This document shows positions 1-8,915 of a DNA stretch of 63,202 nt, in pieces (position 1 is the stretch's first letter; every line of letters begins with the position of its first letter). A model generated the notes under the pieces. That model saw only the letters and a program-made list of their open reading frames with translations. It had not been told where the DNA came from and did no database searches. The DNA is from a virus, in IMG/VR virus record IMGVR_UViG_3300030329_003706, positions 1-63,202 of that record; one strand, written 5' to 3'. The translations under genes were made by a program, and so were the position numbers.

Positions 1-36
1 CCCCTCAATCTTATCTACTAATAATCTACTGGTCAT
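1..36 (-). CDS. Fibre protein, N-terminal 12 codons (runs off the window)
   Basis: An ATG at 36-34 overlaps the TGA of the preceding gene (ATGA) and opens a frame that stays open to base 1. The residues MTSRLLVDKIEG match the N-terminal anchor of the other short fibre proteins here, for example MSTLSVDTIQG. The rest of the protein is most likely the truncated gene at the other end of the window (62637-63202). Joining the ends directly shifts the frame; one missing base, or 1 mod 3 bases, would restore it. Confidence 0.7.
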   Translation of the reverse strand, partial: MTSRLLVDKIEG

Positions 37-494
37 ACTATTGTATACACTCCGTTAACTGTAACAGTAGCACTTGAAACTGTAATCGGACCTGCTGATA
101 GTCCATTTGTGCCACTTGGTATTGTTATATCTGCTGTAATACTGTTGCCGTTGGTTCGTATTATACTATTGTTTCCCAGAAAAGGGTAGCGTGTATCTGA
201 TTCTGCTTTGGAGTAACTATTAGCTATTGTGAAAGCATCATAAACAATTATTTCTATAACATCATTAAGAGAAGCTCCTGTTTCCAGTACCATTGTTGTA
301 CCAGAGGTAGCTGTATAATCTGTAGAAGGCTTTAATAATACCCCATTCTGAAACACATCAACATATTCACCATCTGGATAGGAAAGAGAATTTGCATTGG
401 CATCTGACCCACTAAACGAGGTCTGCCCTGCTGTGGCTTGGTATATAAACCTAGTCCTTACTCCTTGATTTGGTGCTTTCCCTATATATGGCAT
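33..494 (-). CDS. Fibre-type structural protein, 153 aa
   Basis: Probable virion fibre or adhesin component. It opens with MPYIGKAPNQG, a start typical of marine phage structural proteins, and ends in a beta-rich stretch (TVSSATVTVNG). That stretch closely matches the C-terminus of the protein at 3719-4168 (TVSSGITITVN), so the two share a C-terminal module. The start codon overlaps the stop of the S74 fibre gene as TAATG, indicating translational coupling. Role inferred from position and composition; no enzymatic motif is visible. Confidence 0.7.
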   Translation of the reverse strand: MPYIGKAPNQGVRTRFIYQATAGQTSFSGSDANANSLSYPDGEYVDVFQNGVLLKPSTDYTATSGTTMVLETGASLNDVIEIIVYDAFTIANSYSKAESDTRYPFLGNNSIIRTNGNSITADITIPSGTNGLSAGPITVSSATVTVNGVYTIV

Positions 495-1744
495 TAACCG
501 TCCTCTAACTTTTTGATACGAGTTTCTAGTGCATCATTCTTTGCTGATAATTCTTGTATGGCTTTGGTAAGCATTGGTATTAGAAAGGAAGGTGCTAAAC
601 GCTGTCTGCCATCATCATTCTCTGACCAAAACTCATCATAATTTTTTACCTCTGAATGATTATCTAATACTGTCTTTACTTCTTGTGCTATAAAACCGTG
701 ATATAATTCGTCTTTAGCGTTCATAACTCTTGTTGTAGAGTCTTTTACATAAGCTCTGTGGTCTGATGGTATATCTTTCTCCATTTTCCACTTGTAAGTA
801 ACAGGTCTTAAATCATTTATAAACCCAAGTCCTGCTGTAGATGTTTCTATACTTTCTTTATATCTCTGGTCAGAAGGTGCAGAAATAGATGTGCCACCGT
901 TAGATACAGCACTATCTGAAGCTCCTGTACCAAAAGTAAAAGAACTGTTTCCACTTGCTGTCACACTGTTCCCTAAAACAGTTTGGTCAAACGCACCTGT
1001 AGCACTTACATCACATTGATACCCAACAACTGTACATCTGTTTGCTGTAGTGCCAGTATCACCTGCACCAAGCCCAAAAAAACTATTATGTTCGCCTGTT
1101 GTAATAGCACCACCAGAACCATACCCAACAGCAGTATTATTTCTTGCAGTTGAGCTTGCAGTTGTTTGTAATTTTAAAGCACCCCAACCTACGGCAACAT
1201 TATTATTGTCACCCACCATTGTTTTTCCTGCTTCACCACCAATTAATACATTGTTAGTGCCAATAGTAAGGGCGGCTCCTGCTTCATATCCAACAAACAC
1301 ACTTTGCACACCAGTTGTAAGAGCTGTTCCTGCTTCAAAACCTACAGCTACGTTAAGATTGTCAGCATCAGAATTTTGATTTGCTAAAGAAGCATGACCT
1401 ACTGCAACATTTTTACGTCCTGTATCTTCAGCACCTAATGCATCTCTACCAATAGCTACGTTGTTAAATCCTGTAGTTAAAGCATCACCTGCTTGATACC
1501 CTAAAATAGAATTTGCGTATCCTGTATTAACACTTTCTCCTGCTTTATATCCTACTACACTATTATTGTCTCCTGTAGTGATTGCTGTACCTGCTTCATC
1601 CCCTATACAAACATTATAATTACCACCACTTTCGATAGAGTTACCTGCATTTACTCCTCCTATAAAGTTTGAAGTACCTGCTGTATCAGTAGTTATTTCG
1701 TCAACAGCACCTATACCTTTGCCTGTTATTTTAGTTAAAGCCAC
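494..1744 (-). CDS. Tail fibre with head-type repeats and S74 intramolecular chaperone
   Basis: Residues about 20-290 consist of about a dozen degenerate 14-28-residue repeats of the form N-x-x-V-G-Y-x-A-G-x-x-x-T-T-G. These resemble the left-handed parallel beta-roll of YadA-type trimeric adhesins. Residues about 295-416 form a peptidase_S74 (endosialidase chaperone) domain, with SDQRYKESI at its start, YHGFIAQEV in the middle and a terminal coiled coil. S74 domains assist fibre trimerisation and usually cleave themselves off. The protein is therefore a likely receptor-binding fibre. It sits at the end of the fibre cluster, coupled to the gene at 33-494. Confidence 0.9.
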   Translation of the reverse strand: MALTKITGKGIGAVDEITTDTAGTSNFIGGVNAGNSIESGGNYNVCIGDEAGTAITTGDNNSVVGYKAGESVNTGYANSILGYQAGDALTTGFNNVAIGRDALGAEDTGRKNVAVGHASLANQNSDADNLNVAVGFEAGTALTTGVQSVFVGYEAGAALTIGTNNVLIGGEAGKTMVGDNNNVAVGWGALKLQTTASSTARNNTAVGYGSGGAITTGEHNSFFGLGAGDTGTTANRCTVVGYQCDVSATGAFDQTVLGNSVTASGNSSFTFGTGASDSAVSNGGTSISAPSDQRYKESIETSTAGLGFINDLRPVTYKWKMEKDIPSDHRAYVKDSTTRVMNAKDELYHGFIAQEVKTVLDNHSEVKNYDEFWSENDDGRQRLAPSFLIPMLTKAIQELSAKNDALETRIKKLEDG

Positions 1745-1753
1745 TTCTTACTC

Positions 1754-2164
1754 CTATGGTTTACTTGGAAAGGTTACACTACTCATGTCTAATTGACCAT
1801 TACTATCTAGCTTTGGGTCGGAACTTGCAGGTAAATCTCTAAGCTGTTGTCTATACGTTTTCATGTTATTTGACATAGTTACATCGCCTAACGCTGTCCA
1901 ATCGGTTTCTGCTAGTAATCTATCTCTTTCTACACGAAGTAATCGCATCGGTTCACGGCTTTGTAGTAACGTCTTTTCACCTGATACCTGCTCCCAAGTC
2001 ACACCCCAGTCTTTAGGGTCTGCACTTTCTATAGCTGTGCCACTACTATCTGCTCCTGTGACTTTGCGAAACATAGAGTTAAACTCATCTTCGCTTGTAG
2101 GTTCTCCCCTCAGTACCCATTCTTTAATTCCTAAACTCGTTAATGCTGTTGCTATTGTTGTCAT
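1754..2164 (-). CDS. Tail fibre assembly chaperone-like protein
   Basis: A 136-residue protein. The segment around residues 78-113 (RVERDRLLAETDWTALGD, then TYRQQLRDLP) is the signature of the phage tail assembly chaperone family (Phage_tail_APC). These proteins are thought to help folding or attachment of tail fibres. A shorter relative lies at 61899-62117. It overlaps the upstream fibre gene by 4 bases. Confidence in the family is high; the exact partner is unknown. Confidence 0.8.
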   Translation of the reverse strand: MTTIATALTSLGIKEWVLRGEPTSEDEFNSMFRKVTGADSSGTAIESADPKDWGVTWEQVSGEKTLLQSREPMRLLRVERDRLLAETDWTALGDVTMSNNMKTYRQQLRDLPASSDPKLDSNGQLDMSSVTFPSKP

Positions 2165-2673
2165 TGTGCTATCTCCTGTAAAACCATTGTTGACTTTGTA
2201 TCTCCGTTGAGAGCATTATAGTTATTCCAAAATACTGTTCCTGCACTATTTTGTAGCAAATATATTTGGTAGACAATGGAGCTTGTTGAACCTGCTGTTT
2301 CATAATAGTGATACGAATTTGAATACGTTCCGTAATGAGCTTCATCACCTGCTGTGGTATAACCCATTGTGCTTTGAAACCTATGTACGCTAGAAGCACC
2401 TGCTCCACCAATATCTTTATAAAGTTCTTGTATACAATGTCTACCAGTTGAACTCATATACATTCCGTTGAGGCTGACCTGAACTAAGATTTTACTAGTG
2501 CTGAATTTAGGTGTTATCGTAGCTGTAACTGGAATTGAAAAGGCAGATGTACTGGTTGAACTCCCATACGTTTCATATTCCGAATAAACAGTTTGAATTA
2601 CTACACCAGCAGGGAAAGCCACTGTTCCTGCTGTTGTCTTACCCTGTATGGTGTCTACTGAGAGTGTACTCAT
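2161..2673 (-). CDS. Short fibre protein, EIAQ-tailed family, 170 aa
   Basis: It starts MSTLSVDTIQGKTTAGTV, the anchor motif shared by the short fibre genes in this genome, and ends VLQEIAQ like two other members (2670-3164 and 62637-63202). The middle is Ser/Thr/Tyr-rich and predicted all-beta. Probably a receptor-binding or decoration subunit with a common attachment end and a variable display part. It overlaps its neighbours by 4 bases on both sides. No enzymatic motif. Confidence 0.7.
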   Translation of the reverse strand: MSTLSVDTIQGKTTAGTVAFPAGVVIQTVYSEYETYGSSTSTSAFSIPVTATITPKFSTSKILVQVSLNGMYMSSTGRHCIQELYKDIGGAGASSVHRFQSTMGYTTAGDEAHYGTYSNSYHYYETAGSTSSIVYQIYLLQNSAGTVFWNNYNALNGDTKSTMVLQEIAQ

Positions 2674-3164
2674 TGGGCAATCTCCATAGCTGTGATGTTA
2701 ACCAATCCTGATGATTGCTGACCTACGTTTACTTGATTTGTGTTATAACTTTTTAATTGTCCTTTATATATACAAGTATCTGTTGTTGCAGGAGAATCTA
2801 AAAAACTATAAGACATAGAACACATAAATTCTTGAGTAGTAGGGGTTGTTATTCCTTGTCTGTCTGCAACTTGACAAACATCTGAAAAAGAGCCACCATT
2901 TATGTTTCTTACAATTTTTAGATAAAGTGAATTTGCCGCATCAGTATTAGTAACAAAAGTATCTGGAAAATTTGCAACAATCAAAACTTTACTAGTGGTA
3001 TATAATGGAGTAATGGTAACACTCATTCCACTTATATCAGCATAAGATGTCGAGGTTGATTGTGTTCTTGCACCACTAGAAGAACCATTTACAACCTGCA
3101 CCACATACCTATTCGTGCCATCTGCTGTCTGTCCTCGTAAGTTGTCTACTCTTAATGTACTCAT
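2670..3164 (-). CDS. Short fibre protein, EIAQ-tailed family, 164 aa
   Basis: Paralogue of the gene at 2161-2673. It begins MSTLRVDNLRGQTADGT and ends TAMEIAQ; the conserved VTITPLYTTSKVLI block near residue 50 corresponds to ATITPKFSTSKILV in the neighbour. The C-terminal half has diverged. Likely a structural fibre or adhesin made by local gene duplication. Confidence 0.7.
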   Translation of the reverse strand: MSTLRVDNLRGQTADGTNRYVVQVVNGSSSGARTQSTSTSYADISGMSVTITPLYTTSKVLIVANFPDTFVTNTDAANSLYLKIVRNINGGSFSDVCQVADRQGITTPTTQEFMCSMSYSFLDSPATTDTCIYKGQLKSYNTNQVNVGQQSSGLVNITAMEIAQ

Positions 3165-3167
3165 TGT

Positions 3168-3722
3168 TTATCCTAAAAATGTAACATTAAAGTAAAAGTA
3201 TCGTTGTTCGTCATCAGAAGGGTGTGTTACTGTGTCTGATTGTGTTCTCATCATTGAAGCTACTGATTTACCTGCTATTAAATGTTTACAAAAATGTATA
3301 CCACCAGTTATATCCTGCTTCTCTGCAAAATTCCAAAGTGTTGTAAGACCTTGATTACTATCATTACTATCCCCTGTAACAACTCCTAAACCTATATAAT
3401 CACCTACTGTTTCAGCATATCCAAACCATAGATTAATCATATAAAGTCCTGATATGGGTACAGTAAATATTCCAGTCGAATTGTCATAATGATTTCCATA
3501 ATTTTCAGTAACAGTAGAAAAATTTCTCATAAGTTTCCAATTAGAATCAAGGGCTGAACCATTAATAGTTGGACCTGCACTTGCGTTATCTGATGTAGCT
3601 GAAAACCCTAATGCAAAAAAATGAGGTCTTGCAGTTGTAGTTAATAAACGTCCACTACTATCTATTGTCTGAGCCGTAGTGCCATTGGTGTGCTTTATAT
3701 TTTGTACTAGAAGATTGCTCAT
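3168..3722 (-). CDS. C1q/TNF-like short fibre protein, 184 aa
   Basis: N-terminal anchor MSNLLVQNIKHTNGTTAQT with IDSSGR, then a domain containing YDNSTGIFTVPISGLYMIN near residue 80. This is the hallmark of C1q-like jelly-roll trimer domains in phage fibres. A clear paralogue is at 61345-61890 (YDNSTGFFRVPITGIYYLT), and a more distant one is at 62122-62637. Probable receptor-binding or capsid/tail decoration trimer. Confidence 0.75.
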   Translation of the reverse strand: MSNLLVQNIKHTNGTTAQTIDSSGRLLTTTARPHFFALGFSATSDNASAGPTINGSALDSNWKLMRNFSTVTENYGNHYDNSTGIFTVPISGLYMINLWFGYAETVGDYIGLGVVTGDSNDSNQGLTTLWNFAEKQDITGGIHFCKHLIAGKSVASMMRTQSDTVTHPSDDEQRYFYFNVTFLG

Positions 3723-4168
3723 ATTATTGCTAGATTACCTCCAGAGTTTACTGTGATGGTTATACCAGAAGATACTGTCAAAGGTCCTGTGGCTGTGGCA
3801 TTCTCTGTTGCCTCTATCGTTGTGTCCACATCTACAGTTTGTGAGTTAACTCTAAACATACCACCATTCTTAAAGTTGCCTTTGTTCTGTGTGGGTATCG
3901 TAATACTTGTATCTGTTGCACCAAGATACATAACAAAGATATTGCCTGTACCACTTGATGGAGCGGCTGTAAATGTAAGATTTGTGCCATTTGGCACTGT
4001 AAATGCGTCTACACTCTCCTGTATTACACCGTCAACGCTTACTACGATATCTTCTTGGGCAACAGTCTGGTTTAACGTAAAGACCGTTGTAGAGCCATCT
4101 CCGTTGAATTCCTGCGTGGCAGGTCTTGACGAAAAACTAGAACCAACTTGACTTCCTATGTATGCCAT
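3719..4168 (-). CDS. Fibre-type structural protein, 149 aa
   Basis: It opens MAYIGSQVGSSFSSRPATQ and carries FNGDGSTTVFTLNQTV near residue 20 and DIVVSVDGVIQ near 40, a repeat pattern common in marine phage fibres. The C-terminal module TATGPLTVSSGITITVN is shared with the protein at 33-494. Overlaps both neighbours by a few bases. Role inferred. Confidence 0.65.
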   Translation of the reverse strand: MAYIGSQVGSSFSSRPATQEFNGDGSTTVFTLNQTVAQEDIVVSVDGVIQESVDAFTVPNGTNLTFTAAPSSGTGNIFVMYLGATDTSITIPTQNKGNFKNGGMFRVNSQTVDVDTTIEATENATATGPLTVSSGITITVNSGGNLAII

Positions 4169-4497
4169 TATGCGATCTCCATTATACTTGCTACTGTATC
4201 CATGCTATTTGCCGTATTAGATGACACTTGTAACGTATGACCTGCCTCCATAATAATTTTGTTTCCTGCCATGTATTCAAATGACGATCCAGAAGGTATC
4301 GGTATATTTTTAGCAAGAAACACATTAGCACCTGCACTAAGTTTAATATCGGCTGTTATTTGGCTTGTTGTCGTATTGGCTAACGTCAACCCTATAACAA
4401 CCGTAGTTGTACTTGAAGGCACAGTGTACACATTCATTGTTGCATCGGCTATGGTACTTGAACCATCGAATACTTTATTTTTAAAGGTATTAGCCAT
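4168..4497 (-). CDS. Small structural protein, 109 aa
   Basis: A beta-rich, Cys-free and Trp-free protein (MANTFKNKVFDGSSTI). Such proteins occur in structural clusters of marine phages, where they are thought to be decoration or fibre-associated proteins. It lies tightly within the fibre operon, sharing one base with the next start. No recognisable domain; function inferred from location only. Confidence 0.55.
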   Translation of the reverse strand: MANTFKNKVFDGSSTIADATMNVYTVPSSTTTVVIGLTLANTTTSQITADIKLSAGANVFLAKNIPIPSGSSFEYMAGNKIIMEAGHTLQVSSNTANSMDTVASIMEIA

Positions 4498-4508
4498 TTA
4501 TTTATCCT

Positions 4509-4979
4509 TTATACGCTCACATCATGCAACAGAGCCGCCACTAAACAAGTTGCTGACGCATCTCCTACTCCATCTAAATCTGAGCTAATTGCGTGTAAAT
4601 CGGCAACTGTCACACTAGGTAATCTCCCAAACCATGTTTGAGAAGGTCCGATATATATACCGTCTGCTAAGTTATAAGCCGCCGTTCCTGCATCAATAGA
4701 CAGCATTATGCCATCTGTGGAGCTTTGATTTTGAACTAGAAGAAACTTTACTTGATCCCCTGATGCAACTGCTTCCATACCACTTCCTACGGTAACGGCA
4801 GTATAATCTATATAGTTTCCTGAAATTAAATCTGTGCTAGTGGTGGTTACAGTAGTTTTTTTGAAGTACCACTTCTCGTCATCTCCTGCAGGGGTAACTG
4901 TCATTGTACCTGATATTGTTTTCGCAATCTCATCGGGCAATATAGTTGCTGAGATTGTTACTGTTGCGTCATTTGCCAT
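4509..4979 (-). CDS. Structural protein, 156 aa
   Basis: Predicted all-beta protein with an N-terminal VTISATILPDEIAKTISGT segment. It is placed in the fibre and decoration cluster, with an 11-base gap to the next gene. Not assignable to a named family by eye. Likely a virion component. Confidence 0.55.
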   Translation of the reverse strand: MANDATVTISATILPDEIAKTISGTMTVTPAGDDEKWYFKKTTVTTTSTDLISGNYIDYTAVTVGSGMEAVASGDQVKFLLVQNQSSTDGIMLSIDAGTAAYNLADGIYIGPSQTWFGRLPSVTVADLHAISSDLDGVGDASATCLVAALLHDVSV

Positions 4980-4994
4980 ATCTATTCTCCTTTA

Positions 4995-6512
4995 CTATCC
5001 AAGGGCAATCGCTAATGCTGTCGGGTCGTCTTTAGAAAACCCCTCACTGGTCATAAATGTAGTTACCACACTCATATCCATTCTCTTAATTGTACCTGCA
5101 TCACTTACAAGTAACTCATCTGTACTCGCTAAACCAGAAGCTAACTCCGTTTGACTACTAATTACATTGTCATTCAGCATTGAAGCCTCTACTGCATCTG
5201 CCTGTATTGTTGTTGCTCCAGTAGAAGCTATACCTACATCTCCAGACATTGCTACTTCTTCATAACTTGCACCATCACCAACCAGTATTTTACCAGACGT
5301 TACATCTGGCAATATTATCTTACTTACAGTTGTTTCACCAAAAACTGCGTTCCCTACAGTTCCACTAAATACTTCAGAAGAATTTGTAGCATCAGGAATA
5401 ACGGTAAACGCTGTAGCACTGTCGTCATATCCAAAGAACCCAATTTTAGCGGCAGAGCCGTTGTGCCATCTAAACTCAATACCTCTATCTTTATTATCGT
5501 CACTTCCAGGTGCTGTGTCTCCACCAAGAGTAAAGATTGGGTCATCTACTGTAGTCGTAGTGCTATTTATTGTTGTAGTTGTGCCATTAACTGTCAGAGT
5601 TCCTCCTATAGTAACATTATCAGTTACTGTAACACTGTCTACATAAGCATCTTTAAACCTAACACCAGTTGTCCCCAAATCAACATCACTATCTGTTTCT
5701 GGACCTAATATACCGTCTGCCACATACACTTGCTCTGCATTGGAAGCATAGAAATGTATTTCATCGGCTGTTTCAAAGTCTATTTTTGTCTGGTCGTCTT
5801 CACCAATCTTTATATCCGTAGCCAATAAAGAAGTTATACCTGTTTGAGCCGCATCTACTGTAATAGTTAAATCATAAGGATCACCATCTGTACCATTATC
5901 TGTATCTGTCCAGTTTGTTGTAACGCCTGATCCAATTATCTTAACTTCTTTGCTCTCGGTTATCTGTACTTCAGTACCATCATCATCCTCTAAATAAAAC
6001 CCATCTCCCATGCTTTGTTGGTTGTCTACATAGGCTTTTACGGATTGCTGACTCGGTATGCCTGTGGCACTGTTGGAAGACATATCATCTTCATCTACAA
6101 AACTCTTACCACTTAGAATATTTAATTCTGCGGCAGTGGAGGAGACAGCCGTACTATTTATTTTTAAGGAAGGAACATCTACTGCGTTAGAAGCATCTTT
6201 AATCACCATCTTACTAGCAGGTATAGTTATAAATACGTCTTTTGTTCCTGCACCTAAGTTAACAGCACTATTACTGTTTGAACTAGCTATAATTGTTGTT
6301 CTCGCTAAAGTGGTTCCAGATGAGGTAAATGTACCTAAACCAACCTCAAAAGCACCATTAGTATTATCAACAATCGCATAATAAGTAGTATCTGAATTAG
6401 ACAGGTTTGCAGTAAAAGTTTCAAAATTACTTACAGCACCACCAAGAGCTATTGTTCCTGTACCTGTGGTGACTGTAGTTTCTCGTACTCTATCTGCGAT
6501 TGTTAGTGCCAT
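4995..6512 (-). CDS. Large tail fibre/adhesin, 505 aa
   Basis: It begins MALTIADRVRETTVTTGTG, a start widespread in marine phage fibres, and is rich in Thr/Ser/Val beta repeats. Around residue 140 it carries DEDDMSSNSATGIPSQQSVK. The same module occurs in the fibre at 58293-59690 (DEDNMSSNSATKLATQQSIK), so the two large fibres share a cassette at opposite ends of the structural region. Also contains VDDPIFTLGGDTAPGSDDNK near residue 320. Likely host-recognition fibre. Confidence 0.75.
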   Translation of the reverse strand: MALTIADRVRETTVTTGTGTIALGGAVSNFETFTANLSNSDTTYYAIVDNTNGAFEVGLGTFTSSGTTLARTTIIASSNSNSAVNLGAGTKDVFITIPASKMVIKDASNAVDVPSLKINSTAVSSTAAELNILSGKSFVDEDDMSSNSATGIPSQQSVKAYVDNQQSMGDGFYLEDDDGTEVQITESKEVKIIGSGVTTNWTDTDNGTDGDPYDLTITVDAAQTGITSLLATDIKIGEDDQTKIDFETADEIHFYASNAEQVYVADGILGPETDSDVDLGTTGVRFKDAYVDSVTVTDNVTIGGTLTVNGTTTTINSTTTTVDDPIFTLGGDTAPGSDDNKDRGIEFRWHNGSAAKIGFFGYDDSATAFTVIPDATNSSEVFSGTVGNAVFGETTVSKIILPDVTSGKILVGDGASYEEVAMSGDVGIASTGATTIQADAVEASMLNDNVISSQTELASGLASTDELLVSDAGTIKRMDMSVVTTFMTSEGFSKDDPTALAIALG

Positions 6513-6985
6513 TATGCTATCCTTATTATTGCGTTACTTGCATCTGCTGTTGGGAAAGTTACCGTGAAATCTCCCGAAGAAGAGGATTTATCTGATCCAA
6601 AATCTAATACACATACAGCAGGATTGGTTAAACTTGACCCCCCTTTATCATTAGCACTTGGGGTACTATTATAAATCAAAGCTCCCCTTGCATTAGAAAT
6701 AGTAGAACTACCCCATGTTTCATTATCAAATGTTACAAAAGCAGTTGTTCCACTCGTATTGGGGTAAGTAGCACTTGTTAAAGCAAGTGATCCTCCTCCT
6801 GCGGTGTAGTTTGTACCTGAACATTCATTACTTGAGCTGTATGCTGTTGTATCAGCGTTTAAAGTCGCACTATTTGTATATAGGGCAATTTTAAATGTAT
6901 CACCTCCAGAATAATGAAAATCATGCACTGCTAATAAAAGCTCTTGCTTAAAAGATGTACACATAAAATTTCCGTCAAAAGCCAT
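6512..6985 (-). CDS. Structural protein, 157 aa
   Basis: It begins MAFDGNFMCTSFKQELL with FKIALYTNSATL near residue 32, a combination I recognise from conserved marine phage virion proteins of unknown role. The start codon overlaps the stop of the preceding gene. Probable tail or head-associated protein. Confidence 0.6.
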   Translation of the reverse strand: MAFDGNFMCTSFKQELLLAVHDFHYSGGDTFKIALYTNSATLNADTTAYSSSNECSGTNYTAGGGSLALTSATYPNTSGTTAFVTFDNETWGSSTISNARGALIYNSTPSANDKGGSSLTNPAVCVLDFGSDKSSSSGDFTVTFPTADASNAIIRIA

Positions 6986-7269
6986 TACATTCTCCTTATT
7001 TGTTCAGCAAGTTTTTCATAACCTGCGTCTTTTATAGCATTATATATCGTAGTTCTGTCCGATATTATAGCCTCTTTCATAAAAAAAGTTATCGTTTTTT
7101 CTAAAGCCTCTCTAAACGCTCTTGCCTGTTCTTGTATTTCAGGAGGAGCATTATCTCCAATAGATATAATTCTATCCACACAACGAGCCGCAACCTCTTC
7201 TGGTGTAAACCCTCTATTATTAGTTGTATGTACTTCTACAATGGGTGTCTTTGGAAGTTCCATTAGCAT
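6985..7269 (-). CDS. Conserved phage protein, 94 aa, helical
   Basis: A helical protein with PPEIQEQARAFREALEKTI in the middle. It sits between the tail adaptor gene and a structural gene, sharing single-base overlaps with both. Comparable small helical proteins recur at this position in marine phages. Function unknown. Confidence 0.6.
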   Translation of the reverse strand: MLMELPKTPIVEVHTTNNRGFTPEEVAARCVDRIISIGDNAPPEIQEQARAFREALEKTITFFMKEAIISDRTTIYNAIKDAGYEKLAEQIRRM

Positions 7270-7919
7270 TATTGTTTACCTCTTAAAACTAATCCTGTTC
7301 TATACGCATCTGTTGATTCTTTGGATTCACCAAAACTTTTTAACCCTCCTACAGCTTCTACAAATCTTTGATTATAGTTTTGTAACACATCTGGTTCGCC
7401 TTTCATAAAAGTATACGCCTCTATTAAGCTACCATACAACATTGCGTTAGGAGCATTTGTGCTTAACCATGTTGTACCAGAATCACTTCCTGCTGTTAAA
7501 CTAGCAGGTCTGTAAAAATAATGTATCTCTACGGCATAAGTGCTATTAGGAGTAGGTGCGATTATAAAGTTATCATTGTCGTAATGGGCGTAATATTTAG
7601 GTGATCCTGTGGTAGAAGAGTTAGGGTTTACCGTCTGTATAAAGTTTACATCTTTATAATCTAAAAACACTTTTTCACTGCTAGAATTCGTAAAACTTAA
7701 TGAAAAAGGAGCCAGAAAATCACTGGGACAACCTAAATATTGATTACTTGATGTAAACGCCGCCGTCGCATTCTTACGAAAAACACTTAATTGGACATTC
7801 TTTAAAATACGCTCTTCAGCCTGCTTTATAAAAACAGATAAATTATTGGTGAATGTCGTTTCCGAATTTTCAGTGTAGTCTTGGATAGCTGTTTTTAAAG
7901 TGGCATATGTAAAACTCAT
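7269..7919 (-). CDS. Head-tail/tail adaptor protein, 216 aa
   Basis: N-terminal MSFTYATLKTAIQDYTEN followed by a FIKQAEERIL helix (about residues 30-40), and VEIHYFYRP near residue 125. This pattern is typical of phage tail adaptor or tubular-tail-A-like proteins that sit between portal and tail. The protein at 8227-8907 has the same layout, suggesting two stacked adaptor rings. Overlaps the upstream gene by 4 bases. Confidence 0.65.
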   Translation of the reverse strand: MSFTYATLKTAIQDYTENSETTFTNNLSVFIKQAEERILKNVQLSVFRKNATAAFTSSNQYLGCPSDFLAPFSLSFTNSSSEKVFLDYKDVNFIQTVNPNSSTTGSPKYYAHYDNDNFIIAPTPNSTYAVEIHYFYRPASLTAGSDSGTTWLSTNAPNAMLYGSLIEAYTFMKGEPDVLQNYNQRFVEAVGGLKSFGESKESTDAYRTGLVLRGKQ

Positions 7920-8230
7920 GGTGTACTCACCGTTACTGTTCCAACACTTGCAGTTACTTCAAAAGCTGTAAGTGATGTACCTATAATACCCTCTTTATAA
8001 TTTGTGTACACAGCAAAATCTGAAGTTTCTACATCATTATCTGAACGTGCATCAAACAGGGCTTCAGGATCGACTTTTTTCTGACGAGGTTCTAATTGTG
8101 GGTGCTTTATTTCAAAGCATTCAGGACAAACTTTTAAGTTATTCCACTCTTTGCGTAATTGCATATAAGGATACTCAAACCCACACCTATCACACATTCC
8201 TTTAGACTTTTTACCAATAGCATAATTCAT
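7916..8230 (-). CDS. Small zinc-binding structural-cluster protein, 104 aa
   Basis: Contains a four-cysteine site, CDRCGFEYP (residues 13-16) and CPECF (about residues 35-38), then HPQLEP. The start MNYAIGKKSKGMCDRCG is a recognisable marine phage protein that travels with the tail adaptor genes. Zinc binding is inferred from the two CxxC pairs. It may be a head-completion or adaptor cofactor; the exact role is unknown. Confidence 0.7.
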   Translation of the reverse strand: MNYAIGKKSKGMCDRCGFEYPYMQLRKEWNNLKVCPECFEIKHPQLEPRQKKVDPEALFDARSDNDVETSDFAVYTNYKEGIIGTSLTAFEVTASVGTVTVSTP

Positions 8231-8907
8231 GTTATAAACGTATAGTAATCCCTACTTGGAGTTAAACTTAAACTTGCTCTATCTCTATCTTCAGCGGCGG
8301 CTCTTTCAAATTCTTCTTCATAAACGGCTTTTAATACTTGAATTCTTTCAGGTGCTTTCTTTAGAGCTATGTAATAAGCTAATCCTGCAGATAAACAAGG
8401 ATAAAATCTAAAAGGAACATCTAAAGTGTTTGTAAAAGTATCTGCATCATCTATTCTTGTTAATCTATCATACACAATAGTATAAGTATCATCAGGAGTG
8501 GGATAAAGCTTTATAGAAGGTGTTACTTGTCTATCTACATAATACTGAGTGGGTTTAGCTTGAGTATTTTTACTGGGTATGGCTAAATACGCATCTCGAC
8601 TTATTCTTGTTAAAGCAGTGTCTGATTGGCTAGTTCCTGTTCCTGTTCTTACAACAGCACTTAATACATCAATAGTATCTGCTCCTAAACTATAAGATAA
8701 AGTCCCCGAACTAGTCGTGGTTGAAGTTTGGGCTATTGTCCAACGATTCAAACCACGATTAGCCCAGTCAGCTAGCAACAGATTAAGAGACCTTTTAGCG
8801 GTTTTTAAATCATAGCCTGTACGAACCTCAAGACCACATCTTTCAAATGCTTCTTCTATATAATCCGCTACATCTAACTCAAAATCTGTGGATCCTGATA
8901 CTGCCAT
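8227..8907 (-). CDS. Head-tail connector/adaptor protein, 226 aa
   Basis: N-terminal DVADYIEEAFERCG and KTAKRSLNLLLADWANRGLN (about residues 10-57) form the helical part seen in gp4/tubular-tail-A-like adaptors. A beta region with TIVYDRLTRIDD follows. Positioned between capsid genes and the second adaptor at 7269-7919. Likely binds the portal exit. Confidence 0.7.
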   Translation of the reverse strand: MAVSGSTDFELDVADYIEEAFERCGLEVRTGYDLKTAKRSLNLLLADWANRGLNRWTIAQTSTTTSSGTLSYSLGADTIDVLSAVVRTGTGTSQSDTALTRISRDAYLAIPSKNTQAKPTQYYVDRQVTPSIKLYPTPDDTYTIVYDRLTRIDDADTFTNTLDVPFRFYPCLSAGLAYYIALKKAPERIQVLKAVYEEEFERAAAEDRDRASLSLTPSRDYYTFIT

Positions 8908-8915
8908 AATTCATC

